From: Streptomyces coacervatus
GTDB taxonomy: Bacteria; Actinomycetota; Actinomycetes; Streptomycetales; Streptomycetaceae
NCBI RefSeq assembly: GCF_029223485.1
Contig: NZ_JARHTP010000006.1
Coordinates: 186,001 to 250,000 of the forward strand
Direction: 5' to 3'
Length of the DNA stretch: 64,000 bases
Within the stretch, counting starts at the first letter, position 1; each line of letters begins with the position of its first letter. Shown piece by piece: positions 1 through 8,364 of this stretch. A model generated the notes under the pieces. That model was not told the DNA's origin, ran no database searches, and saw nothing but the letters and a program-made list of their open reading frames with translations. Made by a program: the position numbers and the translations under genes.

Positions 1-97
1 CCCCCTCCCAATGTCCCATATATTCCGGAACACGCCCCCTGGCGTCGGACATCTCACACGCGCGCGAAACCGTGCACAATGCACGAGCGGGTCGCTC

Positions 98-114
98 TTG
101 CAAGTAGTTCGCAA
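98..114 (+). promoter_or_regulatory. Nur-type nickel regulator box
   Basis: The site reads TTGCAA-GTAGT-TCGCAA. The published Nur consensus of Streptomyces is tTGCaa-N5-ttGCAA, so 11 of 12 half-site bases match. It ends 20 bases before the start of the nickel/cobalt permease gene, where a Ni-loaded Fur-family repressor would block transcription. This supports nickel rather than cobalt as the transported metal. Bases 1-97 show nothing else I can name; no cobalamin riboswitch core was recognised. Confidence 0.7.
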
Positions 115-134
115 CAAGGCACTATCATCGAACG

Positions 135-1181
135 GTGCATGTGCCTGACGGATTCATCAATGCCCCCGTCTCCGCCGCGACCGGCGTCGTCGCCGCGGGC
201 GCCATCGCGGTCAGTCTGCGCGGCGCGCGCCGCGAGCTGGACGAACGCACCGCGCCGCTGGCCGGGCTGGTGGCGGCGTTCATCTTCGCCGTGCAGATGC
301 TGAACTTCCCCGTCGCGGCGGGGACCAGCGGCCATCTGCTCGGCGGCGCGCTCGCCGCGATCCTCGTCGGCCCCTTCACCGGGGTGCTGTGCGTGTCCGT
401 CGTCCTGCTGATGCAGGGCATCCTCTTCGCGGACGGCGGCCTGACCGCGCTCGGCGTGAACATCACGGACATGGCGATCGTCACGACGGTCGTCGGGTAC
501 GCCGTCTTCCGGTTCCTGGTGAAGGTGCTTCCGCGCAAGCGGCGCTCGGTGACCGTGGCCTCCTTCGCCGCCGCGCTCCTCTCGGTCCCGGCCGCCGCGG
601 TCGCCTTCACGCTGATCTACGCCGTCGGCGGCACCACGGACGTCTCCCTCGGCAAGGTCGCCACCGCGATGATCGGCGTGCACGTCCTGATCGGGATCGG
701 CGAGGCGGCGATCACGGCACTGACGGTCGGCGCGGTGATCGCCGTACGCCCGGATCTCGTGTACGGCGCGCGCGGCCTGGAGCAGCGGCTCAAGCTGCGC
801 GTGAACGGCGAACTCGTGGACGCTCCTCCGTCCCGTCCGGCGCCCGTCGCGGCGCGCACCTCCCGCCGCAGGCTGTGGCTCACCGGCCTGGTCACCTCCC
901 TCGTCCTCGCCGGATTCGTCAGCTTCTACGCCAACACGAACCCCGACGGTCTGATGAAGGTCGCCCAGGACCAGGGCATCGACAAGAAGACCGAGAAGCA
1001 CGCGGCCGCCGACTCCCCGCTCGCCGGATACGGCGTCAAGGACATCACCGACGGCCGCGTCTCCAAGGGCCTCGCGGGCCTGATCGGCGTCGGCGTCACG
1101 GTCGTCGCGGGCAGCACGGTGTTCTGGGCGGTGCGCAGGCGCCGTACGGCCGACACCTCCCCCGTCGGGACGGGCGTCTGA
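135..1181 (+). CDS. nikMN: ECF nickel/cobalt transporter S component, NikM-NikN (CbiM-PDGLE) fusion
   Basis: This is the substrate-binding membrane subunit of an energy-coupling-factor importer for Ni2+ or Co2+. The GTG start gives the N-terminus MHVPDG; in CbiM/NikM the N-terminal amine and His2 coordinate the metal, so this start is well supported although the ribosome site is weak. About 220 residues of hydrophobic helices form the CbiM part. A further helix near residue 250 is followed by NPDG at residues 269-272 and a C-terminal helix, the PDGLE/CbiN-like module, so M and N are fused. nikQ begins one base after the stop and nikO follows. The Nur box just upstream points to nickel; cobalt cannot be excluded from the protein alone. 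Confidence 0.88.
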   Translation: MHVPDGFINAPVSAATGVVAAGAIAVSLRGARRELDERTAPLAGLVAAFIFAVQMLNFPVAAGTSGHLLGGALAAILVGPFTGVLCVSVVLLMQGILFADGGLTALGVNITDMAIVTTVVGYAVFRFLVKVLPRKRRSVTVASFAAALLSVPAAAVAFTLIYAVGGTTDVSLGKVATAMIGVHVLIGIGEAAITALTVGAVIAVRPDLVYGARGLEQRLKLRVNGELVDAPPSRPAPVAARTSRRRLWLTGLVTSLVLAGFVSFYANTNPDGLMKVAQDQGIDKKTEKHAAADSPLAGYGVKDITDGRVSKGLAGLIGVGVTVVAGSTVFWAVRRRRTADTSPVGTGV

Positions 1182-1182
1182 C

Positions 1183-1944
1183 ATGGGCGCCGGACACGCG
1201 CACAGGCTGTACCGGCACGGGCACTCCCCCGTGCACGCCCTGCCGCCGCACACCAAGCTCGCCGCGGCGTTCGCCTTCGTGGTGGTCGTGGTGTCGACGC
1301 CGCGGGAGGCGATGTGGGCGTTCGGCCTGTACGCCGTCCTCCTGGGCTTCGTCGCACGCCACGCGCGCGTGCCCGCCGGATTCCTGCTGAAACGGCTGCT
1401 GATCGAGGTGCCGTTCGTCGCGTTCGCCGTGCTGATGCCGTTCGTGGCGGAGGGCGAGCGGGTGGACGTCCTGGGCCTGTCCCTGAGCGTGAACGGCCTG
1501 TGGGGCGCCTGGAACGTGCTCGCCAAGGGCACGCTGGGTGTCGCCGCCTCCGTCCTGCTGGCCTCCACGACCGAGCTGCGCGAACTCCTCCTCGGCCTCC
1601 AGCGGTTGAAGCTCCCGCCGCTGCTCGTCCAGATCGCGTCCTTCATGATCCGTTACGGCGATGTCATCACCGACGAGATGCGGCGGATGCGGATCGCGCG
1701 GGAGTCGCGGGGCTTCGAGGCGCGGGGAGTGCGGCACTGGGGTGTGCTGGCGAAGTCGGCCGGCGCCCTCTTCATCCGCTCCTACGAGCGCGGGGAGCGC
1801 GTCCACCTGGCCATGGTCAGCCGCGGTTACGCCGGTTCCATGCCGGTGATCGACGAGGTGACCGCGGACCGGGCGCAGTGGTCGTACGCCCTCGCACTCC
1901 CCGTCGCCGCCCTTGTCGTCTGCCTGCTGGGATGGACCTTGTGA
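1183..1944 (+). CDS. nikQ: ECF transporter transmembrane T component (CbiQ/NikQ)
   Basis: This 253-residue membrane protein is the T component that couples the metal-binding subunit to the ATPase. It has several hydrophobic helices and a C-terminal cytoplasmic segment with the arginine-rich coupling motif (RSYERGERVHLAMVSRGY, about residues 198-215), typical of CbiQ. It starts one base after nikMN and overlaps nikO by 13 bases, so the three are surely co-translated. Confidence 0.88.
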   Translation: MGAGHAHRLYRHGHSPVHALPPHTKLAAAFAFVVVVVSTPREAMWAFGLYAVLLGFVARHARVPAGFLLKRLLIEVPFVAFAVLMPFVAEGERVDVLGLSLSVNGLWGAWNVLAKGTLGVAASVLLASTTELRELLLGLQRLKLPPLLVQIASFMIRYGDVITDEMRRMRIARESRGFEARGVRHWGVLAKSAGALFIRSYERGERVHLAMVSRGYAGSMPVIDEVTADRAQWSYALALPVAALVVCLLGWTL

Positions 1945-2699
1945 CACCTGTGACACCTTCGCTGGAAGTGGCCGGTCTGGCCTTCGCCTACCCCGACGGC
2001 CACCAGGCCCTGTTCGGCGTCGACTTCACGGTCGGGCGCGGTGAGCGGGTCGCGCTGCTCGGCCCGAACGGTGCCGGCAAGACGACCCTTGTCCTCCACC
2101 TCAACGGCATCCTGACCGGCGGTGCGGGCACGGTCACGGTGGCCGGGCTGCCCGTCGGCAAGCAGCACATGGCGGAGATCCGCCGCCGGGTCGGCATCGT
2201 CTTCCAGGACCCGGACGACCAGCTGTTCATGCCGACGGTCCGCGAGGACGTGGCGTTCGGGCCGGCGGCGGCCGGGCTGAAGGGGCCCGAGCTGGAGGAG
2301 CGGGTCGACCGGGCGCTCGCGCAGGTCGGCATGGGCGAGTTCAAGGAACGGCCCCCGCACCACCTCTCCTTCGGGCAGCGGCGCCGGGTGGCCGTGGCGA
2401 CCGTACTCGCGATGGAGCCGGAGATCCTCGTCCTGGACGAGCCGTCCTCCAACCTCGACCCGGCCTCGCGCCGCGAACTGGCCGACATCCTGCGCTCGTT
2501 GGACGTCACCGTCCTCATGGTCACGCACGACCTGCCGTACGCCCTGGAGCTGTGCCCGCGCTCGCTCGTCCTCAGCGAGGGCGTGATCGCCGCGGACGGC
2601 AGGACGGCCGAGCTGCTCTCCGACGAGGAGCTGATGCGCGCCCACCGCCTGGAGCTGCCCTTCGGTTTCGACCCGCGGTCCGTGACAATGGGCGCGTGA
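1932..2699 (+). CDS. nikO: ECF transporter ATP-binding protein (CbiO/NikO)
   Basis: This is the ATPase that energises nickel/cobalt import. Residues 43-52 hold the Walker A motif GPNGAGKTT, followed by a Q-loop (VFQDPDDQLF), the signature LSFGQ, Walker B (ILVLDEPSS) and the switch His (VTHDL). The length of 255 residues is short for a group A ECF ATPase but complete. The ATG at 1932 lies inside the end of nikQ; GTG codons at 1941 and 1950 are alternatives. Its stop overlaps the GTG start of the MarR gene by 3 bases, so that regulator appears to belong to the same transcript. Confidence 0.88.
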   Translation: MDLVTPVTPSLEVAGLAFAYPDGHQALFGVDFTVGRGERVALLGPNGAGKTTLVLHLNGILTGGAGTVTVAGLPVGKQHMAEIRRRVGIVFQDPDDQLFMPTVREDVAFGPAAAGLKGPELEERVDRALAQVGMGEFKERPPHHLSFGQRRRVAVATVLAMEPEILVLDEPSSNLDPASRRELADILRSLDVTVLMVTHDLPYALELCPRSLVLSEGVIAADGRTAELLSDEELMRAHRLELPFGFDPRSVTMGA

Positions 2700-3172
2700 C
2701 GAACGAGGACCATACGGCGGCCGAGAAAGACTCCAAGGGCTCGCTGCTGCTCGACGACCAGCTGTGCTTTGCGCTGTACGCGGCCCAGCGGGCGGTGACG
2801 TCCTCCTACCGGCCGCTCCTCGACGAACTCGGCCTCACCTACCCGCAGTACCTGGTGCTGCTCGTCCTGTGGGAGCGCGGCGAGATCGCGGTCAAGGAGC
2901 TGGCGACCGCGCTGCGGCTCGACTACGGCACGGTGTCGCCCCTGCTGAAGCGGCTGGAGTCGGCGGGGCTGGTGCGCCGGGAGCGCGCGGCGCACGACGA
3001 GCGCTCGGTGCTGGTCGCGTGCACGGGGCGCGGGGAGGAACTGCGGGAGCGGGCGGCGTGCGTACCGGGCGCGCTGCTCGCGGCGACGGGGCTCGACGAG
3101 CCGGAGGTCGCGCGGCTGCGCGAGGATCTCTGGCGGCTGGCAGCGAAGGCCGAAGCGGCCGCACAGCGCTGA
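2696..3172 (+). CDS. ohrR: OhrR-type MarR family peroxide sensor
   Basis: This 158-residue winged-helix repressor senses organic hydroperoxides. Near the N-terminus it has DDQLCFALY with Cys24, which matches the reactive cysteine of OhrR proteins, then the dimer and wHTH regions (ELATALRLDYGTVSPLLKRLE, about residues 70-90). Two more cysteines lie toward the C-terminus. The GTG start overlaps the nikO stop (GTGA). The ohr gene follows, with a strong palindrome between them. The pairing with ohr makes OhrR much more likely than a general MarR protein. Co-transcription with the nickel importer is unusual. Confidence 0.85.
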   Translation: MTNEDHTAAEKDSKGSLLLDDQLCFALYAAQRAVTSSYRPLLDELGLTYPQYLVLLVLWERGEIAVKELATALRLDYGTVSPLLKRLESAGLVRRERAAHDERSVLVACTGRGEELRERAACVPGALLAATGLDEPEVARLREDLWRLAAKAEAAAQR

Positions 3173-3224
3173 TCTCGGGTTACCCACGGTTGCTACCCCC
3201 TGGTAACGGCTACTGACCTACCGG

Positions 3225-3250
3225 CAAGTACCTTGTGCACGATGTACTTG
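3225..3250 (+). promoter_or_regulatory. candidate OhrR operator palindrome
   Basis: The arms CAAGTAC (3225-3231) and GTACTTG (3244-3250) are perfect inverted copies, and the centre holds a second palindrome, GTGCAC, sharing the same symmetry axis. It lies between ohrR and ohr, 26 bases before the ohr start. Repression of ohr by OhrR is the family norm; binding to this sequence is inferred. Confidence 0.6.
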
Positions 3251-3276
3251 CGCGCACTCGTTCTGGGGGGCCAACC

Positions 3277-3768
3277 ATGAGCGCCATGAGTGACGATCCG
3301 ACCGTCGAACCCATCGAACCCATGGAACCCGTCGAAACCGTCGACACCCGACCGACGAAAATCATGTACGTCGCCGAGGCGACCGCGCACGGCGGCCGGG
3401 ACGGCTACGTCACCAGCCAGGACGGGCAGATCGAGGTCAGGGTCGCGATGCCGCCGGAGCTCGGCGGGGACGGCAACGGCACCAACCCGGAGCAACTGTT
3501 CGCGGCCGGCTACAGCTCCTGCTTCCACAACGCGCTGGTACTGGTGGGCCGCCGGTCCGGCTTCGACCTCACCGGTTCCACGGTCGCCGCGAAGGTCGGC
3601 ATAGGCCCCAACAAGCAGCGCGGTTACGGCCTCGCGGTCGCCCTCAGCGTCTCGCTCCCGGTGCTGGACCCGGACGTCGCGGCGAAGCTGGTGGACGCCG
3701 CGCACGAGGTGTGCCCGTACTCGAACGCGACCCGCGGGAACATCGACGTGACGATTCTGCTTGGGTGA
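3277..3768 (+). CDS. ohr: organic hydroperoxide resistance protein (Ohr/OsmC family)
   Basis: This thiol peroxidase reduces organic hydroperoxides in the cytoplasm, using lipoyl-type reductants in known family members. The two active cysteines are Cys82 in SSCFHNAL and Cys146 in EVCPYSNAT, both in the expected Ohr context (Ohr, not OsmC, by the VCPYS-NATRGN motif). The start at 3277 follows a run of six G at 3265-3270. Compared with the usual ~140 residues it carries about 22 extra N-terminal residues rich in Pro and Glu; ATG 3286 is an alternative. It lies just downstream of ohrR and the palindrome. Confidence 0.92.
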   Translation: MSAMSDDPTVEPIEPMEPVETVDTRPTKIMYVAEATAHGGRDGYVTSQDGQIEVRVAMPPELGGDGNGTNPEQLFAAGYSSCFHNALVLVGRRSGFDLTGSTVAAKVGIGPNKQRGYGLAVALSVSLPVLDPDVAAKLVDAAHEVCPYSNATRGNIDVTILLG

Positions 3769-3815
3769 GTGGGGAGTACTCACCGGCAGTACTCACGGGC
3801 AACAGGAGCACGGGC

Positions 3816-4985
3816 GTGGACGTGAACGGTGCGGTGGCCGAGGGCTTCGAGCCGGTCAGGGAAGCGTTCGTACGGAACTTCGAGGTGCTCGGGGACCGGG
3901 GCGCGGCCGTCACCGTCTACCGGGACGGGCACAAGGTCGTCGACCTGTGGGGCGGCACGAAGAACGTAGACGGCGCAGACAGCACCGAGCCGTGGCAGCA
4001 GGGCACCGCCCAGATCGTGCGCTCGGCGACCAAGGGCGTCGCCGCCGCCGTACTCCTGCTGCTGCAGCAGCGCGGTGAGCTGGACCTGGACGCGCCGGTC
4101 GGCGACTACTGGCCGGAGTTCAAGGCGGCGGGCAAGGAGCGGACGCGAGTGTGGCATCTGCTCGCGCACCGCGCGGGCGTGCCCGTGCTGGACCGTCCCC
4201 TCACGCCCGCCGAGGCCGCGGACCCCGACCTCGGCGCCGAGGCGGTCGCGGCGCAGGCACCGGTCTGGGAGCCGGGCACCGACCACGGGTATCACGCGCA
4301 GACGTACAGCTGGCTGACGGGCGAGCTGGTGCGGCGGATCACGGGACTCGGCGTCGGCGAGTGGATCGCGGAGGAGATAGCGGGCCCGGTCGGGGCGGAC
4401 CTGTGGCTGGGGCTGCCGGCGGGCGAGCAGGCGCGGGTGGGCCGGGTGGCGCAGGTCGACCCGCCGGCGGACCCGCACGGCCTGCGCACCCGCCCCAAGC
4501 GGGCGGTCTCCGAGGCCTACGCCGACCCCGGCACCCTCACCCGCCGCGCCTTCGCCGCGATCACGCCGCTGCCCGACGAGAACGACCCCGCCTACCGCGC
4601 CGCCGCCCTCCCCGCCTCCAATGGCATCGCCACGGCGGACGGCCTGGCGCGTTTCTACGCGTCGCTGATCGGCGAACTGGACGGCGGGACACGCCTGTTC
4701 ACGCCGGAGACGATGGAGCTGGCGCGCACCGAACGCAGCGCGGGACCGGACCGCGTGCTCGTCGTGAACACGCGGTTCGGCCTCGGCTACATGCTGCACG
4801 GGGCGGCGTCCCCGCTGCTGTCCCCCACCTCCTTCGGCCACCCGGGCCGCGGCGGCGCCCTCGGCTTCGCCGACCCCGACTCGGGCATCGCCTTCGGCTA
4901 TGTGACGAACGGTTTCAGGAAGAGCGTGACGGCGGACCCGCGGGCGCAGGCGCTGGTGCGGGCGGTGCGCGTCTGTCTCGCATGA
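3816..4985 (+). CDS. serine hydrolase, beta-lactamase/EstB family
   Basis: This 389-residue protein belongs to the class C beta-lactamase-like esterases and peptidases. The SxxK nucleophile motif is S70-A-T-K73 in the context IVRSATKG. A YxA/N-like tyrosine motif lies around YHAQTYS, and HPGRGG near the C-terminus replaces the usual HTG/KTG element. No signal peptide is visible, so it probably acts in the cytoplasm. The GTG start is chosen because AGGAG sits 7 bases upstream. Substrate unknown; esterase activity is more likely than antibiotic hydrolysis. Confidence 0.82.
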   Translation: MDVNGAVAEGFEPVREAFVRNFEVLGDRGAAVTVYRDGHKVVDLWGGTKNVDGADSTEPWQQGTAQIVRSATKGVAAAVLLLLQQRGELDLDAPVGDYWPEFKAAGKERTRVWHLLAHRAGVPVLDRPLTPAEAADPDLGAEAVAAQAPVWEPGTDHGYHAQTYSWLTGELVRRITGLGVGEWIAEEIAGPVGADLWLGLPAGEQARVGRVAQVDPPADPHGLRTRPKRAVSEAYADPGTLTRRAFAAITPLPDENDPAYRAAALPASNGIATADGLARFYASLIGELDGGTRLFTPETMELARTERSAGPDRVLVVNTRFGLGYMLHGAASPLLSPTSFGHPGRGGALGFADPDSGIAFGYVTNGFRKSVTADPRAQALVRAVRVCLA

Positions 4986-5000
4986 ACGGGAACCTGTGGC

Positions 5001-5276
5001 TCAGACGTTGATCGAGTGCGACGTCCGCCCCGACGCCGAGTCGATCTCCCCGTGCGCCTTGGTGAGCAGCTGCATGGCGAGTTCGTTCAGCGCCCGTGCG
5101 CCGGCGATCTCCTCGCCCACCCTTGGCTGATTCGCGTCGGTGTGGTGTCGGCTCGCGTGACCGTGGGCCTTTACCTCGGTCCCGTCGGACAGGCGCACCA
5201 GCGCGACCGCCCGCGTGTGCGTGTCGTCCTCCTGGAACTCCAGCTCGATGTGCCATCCCACTGCGGTTTGCGTCAT
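5001..5276 (-). CDS. DUF1876 domain protein
   Basis: This 91-residue protein matches the small DUF1876 family, common in actinomycetes and with no assigned biochemical role. It begins MTQTAVGWHIELEFQEDD, then HTRAVALVRL and a histidine-rich stretch (HGHASRHHTDAN), and ends with an alpha-helical region. The ATG at 5276 is preceded by GGAGGTGATCGTC, a good ribosome site. It is a lone gene, convergent with the serine hydrolase. Confidence 0.8.
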   Translation of the reverse strand: MTQTAVGWHIELEFQEDDTHTRAVALVRLSDGTEVKAHGHASRHHTDANQPRVGEEIAGARALNELAMQLLTKAHGEIDSASGRTSHSINV

Positions 5277-5461
5277 GACGATCACCTCCGGAAGACCTGC
5301 TTCCAGAGTGCTCCTGCGGGCCCGCGGATGCACGATTCCAGCACAGGGTTGCGCAAGCCCGCTGTTACGGACATCACGGTCCGAGTCGGCTGAAATTTCA
5401 TGTAACGACATGCACCATGTCTGGCGGCAACCACCACCGCTCGCCCCGGGGGGAGACGCGC

Positions 5462-5923
5462 ATGGCTCTTCGTCGCTTCGCACTGCACGCCTCGCTCACC
5501 GCCTGTCTGCTGGCCTGCCTCGCCGGGTGCGGCGGCACGGTCGGCGGGATCCACGCCGAGGGCCCGGCGCCCTCCCGGATCCCCTGGTCGGGACCGGTGT
5601 ACGTACTGGACTGGAAGTCCCTGGCCTGGCAGCACCCGGACGTGCTGGACCTGACCTCACGCACCGTGCTGTACGGCGTCGCATGGCACGACTGGGGCAG
5701 GCCCCGGGCCACCGGCACGGGCGAGGTGGTCGACTTCGCCTGTGTGTCGGGCTGCGCCCACCACGACTACAAGAGCTACTCGGTCTCGATCGTCTTCAGC
5801 GGGCTGGTCAAGCGCCAGTACGCGGCCTACTACAGCCGCGCGTCGGTGACTCCCGTACGACGGCCCGCGCCCGGCTGGGCGGAGGACACCAGCGGCGTAC
5901 GACTGCACGTCCCGAAGCCCTGA
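5462..5923 (+). CDS. CseA-like secreted lipoprotein
   Basis: This 153-residue protein starts with a basic N-terminus and hydrophobic core ending in LACLAGCGG, a lipobox, so it is probably attached to the outer face of the membrane. The mature part is small and has no domain I recognise; it contains a CVSGC motif, possibly a disulfide. GGGGGGAG at 5449-5456 supports the ATG at 5462. It precedes a CseB-like response regulator and a kinase, the same order as cseA-cseB-cseC of the cell-envelope stress system. CseA is a lipoprotein that dampens that system; a similar role is an inference from position. Confidence 0.65.
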   Translation: MALRRFALHASLTACLLACLAGCGGTVGGIHAEGPAPSRIPWSGPVYVLDWKSLAWQHPDVLDLTSRTVLYGVAWHDWGRPRATGTGEVVDFACVSGCAHHDYKSYSVSIVFSGLVKRQYAAYYSRASVTPVRRPAPGWAEDTSGVRLHVPKP

Positions 5924-5964
5924 CAACGCCAGCCCTGCCAACGCCCGGACCGGAAGGAGCTCCT

Positions 5965-6645
5965 GTGCACGACATCCTGCTCGTCGAGGACGACGAGATG
6001 ATCCGAGAGGCCACCCGGCTCACGCTGGAGGCGCACGGCTACCGCGTCCGTACGGCGGCCGACGGGGTGACCGGGCTCGCGATGTTCCGGGAGCAGCGCC
6101 CGGAGGTGGCCGTGCTCGACATCATGCTGCCCGGGCTCAACGGGGTGAGCCTGGCCGGCCGTATCCGCGAGGAGTCCGGGGTGCCGGTGCTGCTGATCTC
6201 CGCGCGCAACGACCCGGTGGACGTGGTGATGGGCCTGGAGGCGGGCGCCGACGACTATGTGACCAAGCCGTTCGAGGGCTCGGTGCTGGTCGCCCGGATC
6301 CGTTGCCTGCTGCGCCGCGCGGCTCCCGCCGAGCCGAGCGCCGACGCGCCCGGGCCGGCCGGTCCGCTCCGGTTCGGCGACCTGCTCTTCTGCCCCACGA
6401 CCCTGGAGGTACGGCTGAACGGCCGTCCCCTCGCCCTGACCACGACCGAGCTGAAGCTGCTGCGGGAGTTCACCGCGTCGGCGGGCACCGTCCTCACCAG
6501 GGATCTGCTGCTGGAGCGGGTCTGGGACTACGCCTGGTCCGGTGACACCCGGGTCGTGGACGTCCATGTGCAGCGGCTGCGCGCCAAGATCGGCCGGGAT
6601 CGGATCGAGACGGTGCGCGGCTTCGGCTACAAGCTGCGCGCGTGA
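5965..6645 (+). CDS. CseB-like OmpR-family response regulator
   Basis: This 226-residue regulator has a receiver domain (residues 1-120) with acidic pair D9-D10, phospho-acceptor D52 in LDIMLPG and K101 in VTKPF, then an OmpR-type winged helix ending VVDVHVQRLRAKIG and TVRGFGYKLRA. By recalled sequence it is closest to Streptomyces CseB (for example LEAGADDYVTKPF and DRIETVRGFGYKL). AAGGAG lies 6-11 bases before the GTG start. It overlaps the kinase gene by 4 bases. No sigE-like gene is present, so its targets are unknown; it may be a paralogue of CseB. Confidence 0.86.
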   Translation: MHDILLVEDDEMIREATRLTLEAHGYRVRTAADGVTGLAMFREQRPEVAVLDIMLPGLNGVSLAGRIREESGVPVLLISARNDPVDVVMGLEAGADDYVTKPFEGSVLVARIRCLLRRAAPAEPSADAPGPAGPLRFGDLLFCPTTLEVRLNGRPLALTTTELKLLREFTASAGTVLTRDLLLERVWDYAWSGDTRVVDVHVQRLRAKIGRDRIETVRGFGYKLRA

Positions 6646-7904
6646 GGCGGCCTGTGCACGTGAAGAGCATTTTTTCACCGGCTCTCGGGCGGCCGAGGTC
6701 CGTGAACGTCGGCGCGAAGGTCGCCCTCGCGGTGGCCGCCGCGGCCGTGTCGGTGGCGGCGGCGGTCGGGATCCTGGTCCATCAGCTCACCGCCGCCGAC
6801 CAACTCTCCACCGCCCGCGACGAGTTGGACGGACAGCTGATGAGTGCGGCGTACGACTATGCGGCCGCCCGCAAGTCCCCGGCGCGGATCAACCCGGCGG
6901 ACCTGCCCACGGCGGTGGCGAAGGCCGTGCGTGGCGGCACCCGCGTGACCTATCTGCAGGACGGCGCGCACCCCGTGCTGTGGGCTGCGACCCAGGTCGC
7001 CGACCGCCAAGTGCTCGCGCTCAGGCGGTCCTACGCCCCCGAAGCCCGGTCGCTGGCCGCGCTGGACCGGACCCTGGCCGCCGTGGGCGCCGCCGCCACC
7101 GTCCTGGTGTCGCTGGCGGGACTGCTGCTCGGGGTGCGGACGGGCCGCCGGGCCACGGCCGCCGCCCGTACCGCGGAGTCCATTGCCGACGGAGACCTCG
7201 ATGCCCGGGTGCGCCCCGACGGCCGGGACGAGATCGCCCGCCTCGCCGCCTCCGTGAACACGATGGCGGACGCGCTCGGCGCCCGGCTGGAGGCCGAGCG
7301 CCGGGTGACCGCCGACATCGCGCACGAACTGCGCACCCCGGTGGCCGGTATGTCGACGGCGGTGGGACTGCTGCCGCCCGGTCCGGCCACGGACCTCGTG
7401 CAGGGCTCGGTGCGCAAGCTGCGCGGGCTGGTCGAGGACGTGCTGGAGGTGGCCCGGCTGGACTCCGGGTCCGTACAGCCCCTGGCCGAGGAGCGGCAGA
7501 TGAGTGCGATGGTCCGGCGGGCGGTCGCCGGGCTGGACGGGGTGGCGGTACGGGTCGTCGAGGACACCGTGGTGACGACCGACCCGCGCCGCGTCGAGCG
7601 CATCCTCGCCAACCTGGCCGGCAATGCGCTGCGGCACGGTGCCGCGCCGGTGGTGGCGGAGGTGGACGGCCCGGTCGTACGGGTCCGCGACCACGGCAGC
7701 GGCTTCCCACCCGATCTGCTCGCGGTGCTGCACACCTCCGGCCCGCAGCGCTTCCGTACGACCGCGCCGGGCACCGGAACCGGCCTGGGCCTGACCATCG
7801 CGGTGGGCCAGGCCCGGCTGCTGGGCGCCGAGTTGGTCTTCCGCAACCATCCGGAGGGCGGCGCGGAGGCGGTGCTCAGGCTTCCGGCATCGGCGGCGGG
7901 GTGA
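6642..7904 (+). CDS. sensor histidine kinase (CseC-like)
   Basis: This 420-residue kinase has transmembrane helices at about 26-47 and 146-165 flanking a ~95-residue extracellular sensor, a HAMP linker (166-218), H-box DIAHELRTP with His228, N-box NLAGNALRHG, and G-boxes DHGSGFP and GTGTGLGL. GTG 6642 overlaps the regulator stop (GTGA), so the pair is translationally coupled. The gene end overlaps the convergent barstar gene by 29 bases. With the upstream lipoprotein it forms a three-part envelope-sensing module; the signal is unknown. Confidence 0.86.
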   Translation: MRRPVHVKSIFSPALGRPRSVNVGAKVALAVAAAAVSVAAAVGILVHQLTAADQLSTARDELDGQLMSAAYDYAAARKSPARINPADLPTAVAKAVRGGTRVTYLQDGAHPVLWAATQVADRQVLALRRSYAPEARSLAALDRTLAAVGAAATVLVSLAGLLLGVRTGRRATAAARTAESIADGDLDARVRPDGRDEIARLAASVNTMADALGARLEAERRVTADIAHELRTPVAGMSTAVGLLPPGPATDLVQGSVRKLRGLVEDVLEVARLDSGSVQPLAEERQMSAMVRRAVAGLDGVAVRVVEDTVVTTDPRRVERILANLAGNALRHGAAPVVAEVDGPVVRVRDHGSGFPPDLLAVLHTSGPQRFRTTAPGTGTGLGLTIAVGQARLLGAELVFRNHPEGGAEAVLRLPASAAG

Positions 7905-8283
7905 AGCCTGCCGCCGTCATGCGCCGAGCCAGCTGACTCAGGTCGTCGGCGGAGTCGTCCAGGAGCAGCAGGCCGAAGTCGCTGCCGTCCAGGATGTCCA
8001 GGAGGATGCCGAGCTGCCTCGGGTCCTCGTCCTCCAGGAGCAGGGCGGCGTTGCGGAGGACGAGCGTCACGGGGCCGGACTCGTCGGGGGCGGTCACGGT
8101 GCGCAGGCATTCCTCGAAGGCGTCCCAGTTGTGGCCGAACCAGTCCGGGAAGCCGAGGGCCGCGGACCACTCGGCGAACAGGTCGACGGTGGTGCGGGCG
8201 TGCGTGCCGCGGATCTCCTTCGCCGAGGCGGGGGCGGCTTCGGATGCGGGCAGCGGGCGGAGCCAGTGTGCAGTGGCGTTCAT
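7876..8283 (-). CDS. barstar family ribonuclease inhibitor
   Basis: This 135-residue protein contains the barstar signature ALGFPDWFGHNWDAFEECL (residues 42-60), the part that in barstar plugs the active site of barnase-type RNases, and an acidic C-terminal half (LLLEDEDP, DDSADDL). It acts in the cytoplasm. Its gene lies 81 bases downstream of the secreted RNase gene on the same strand, so it is the probable immunity protein. GGAAG upstream of ATG 8283 supports the start. Confidence 0.88.
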   Translation of the reverse strand: MNATAHWLRPLPASEAAPASAKEIRGTHARTTVDLFAEWSAALGFPDWFGHNWDAFEECLRTVTAPDESGPVTLVLRNAALLLEDEDPRQLGILLDILDGSDFGLLLLDDSADDLSQLARRMTAAGFTPPPMPEA

Positions 8284-8364
8284 GTCGTTCTTCCGGGGGT
8301 GAAGGTGGGGGGTGGGGAGCCGCGCCCGCCGGGGTTCGCCCGGCGGGCGGCGGGGGCTCGTCGG

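Noticed and set aside
1..134. Cobalamin riboswitch before the CbiM-like gene
   Set aside because: The 134-base leader lacks any recognisable B12-box and holds a Nur box instead, so nickel control is more likely.
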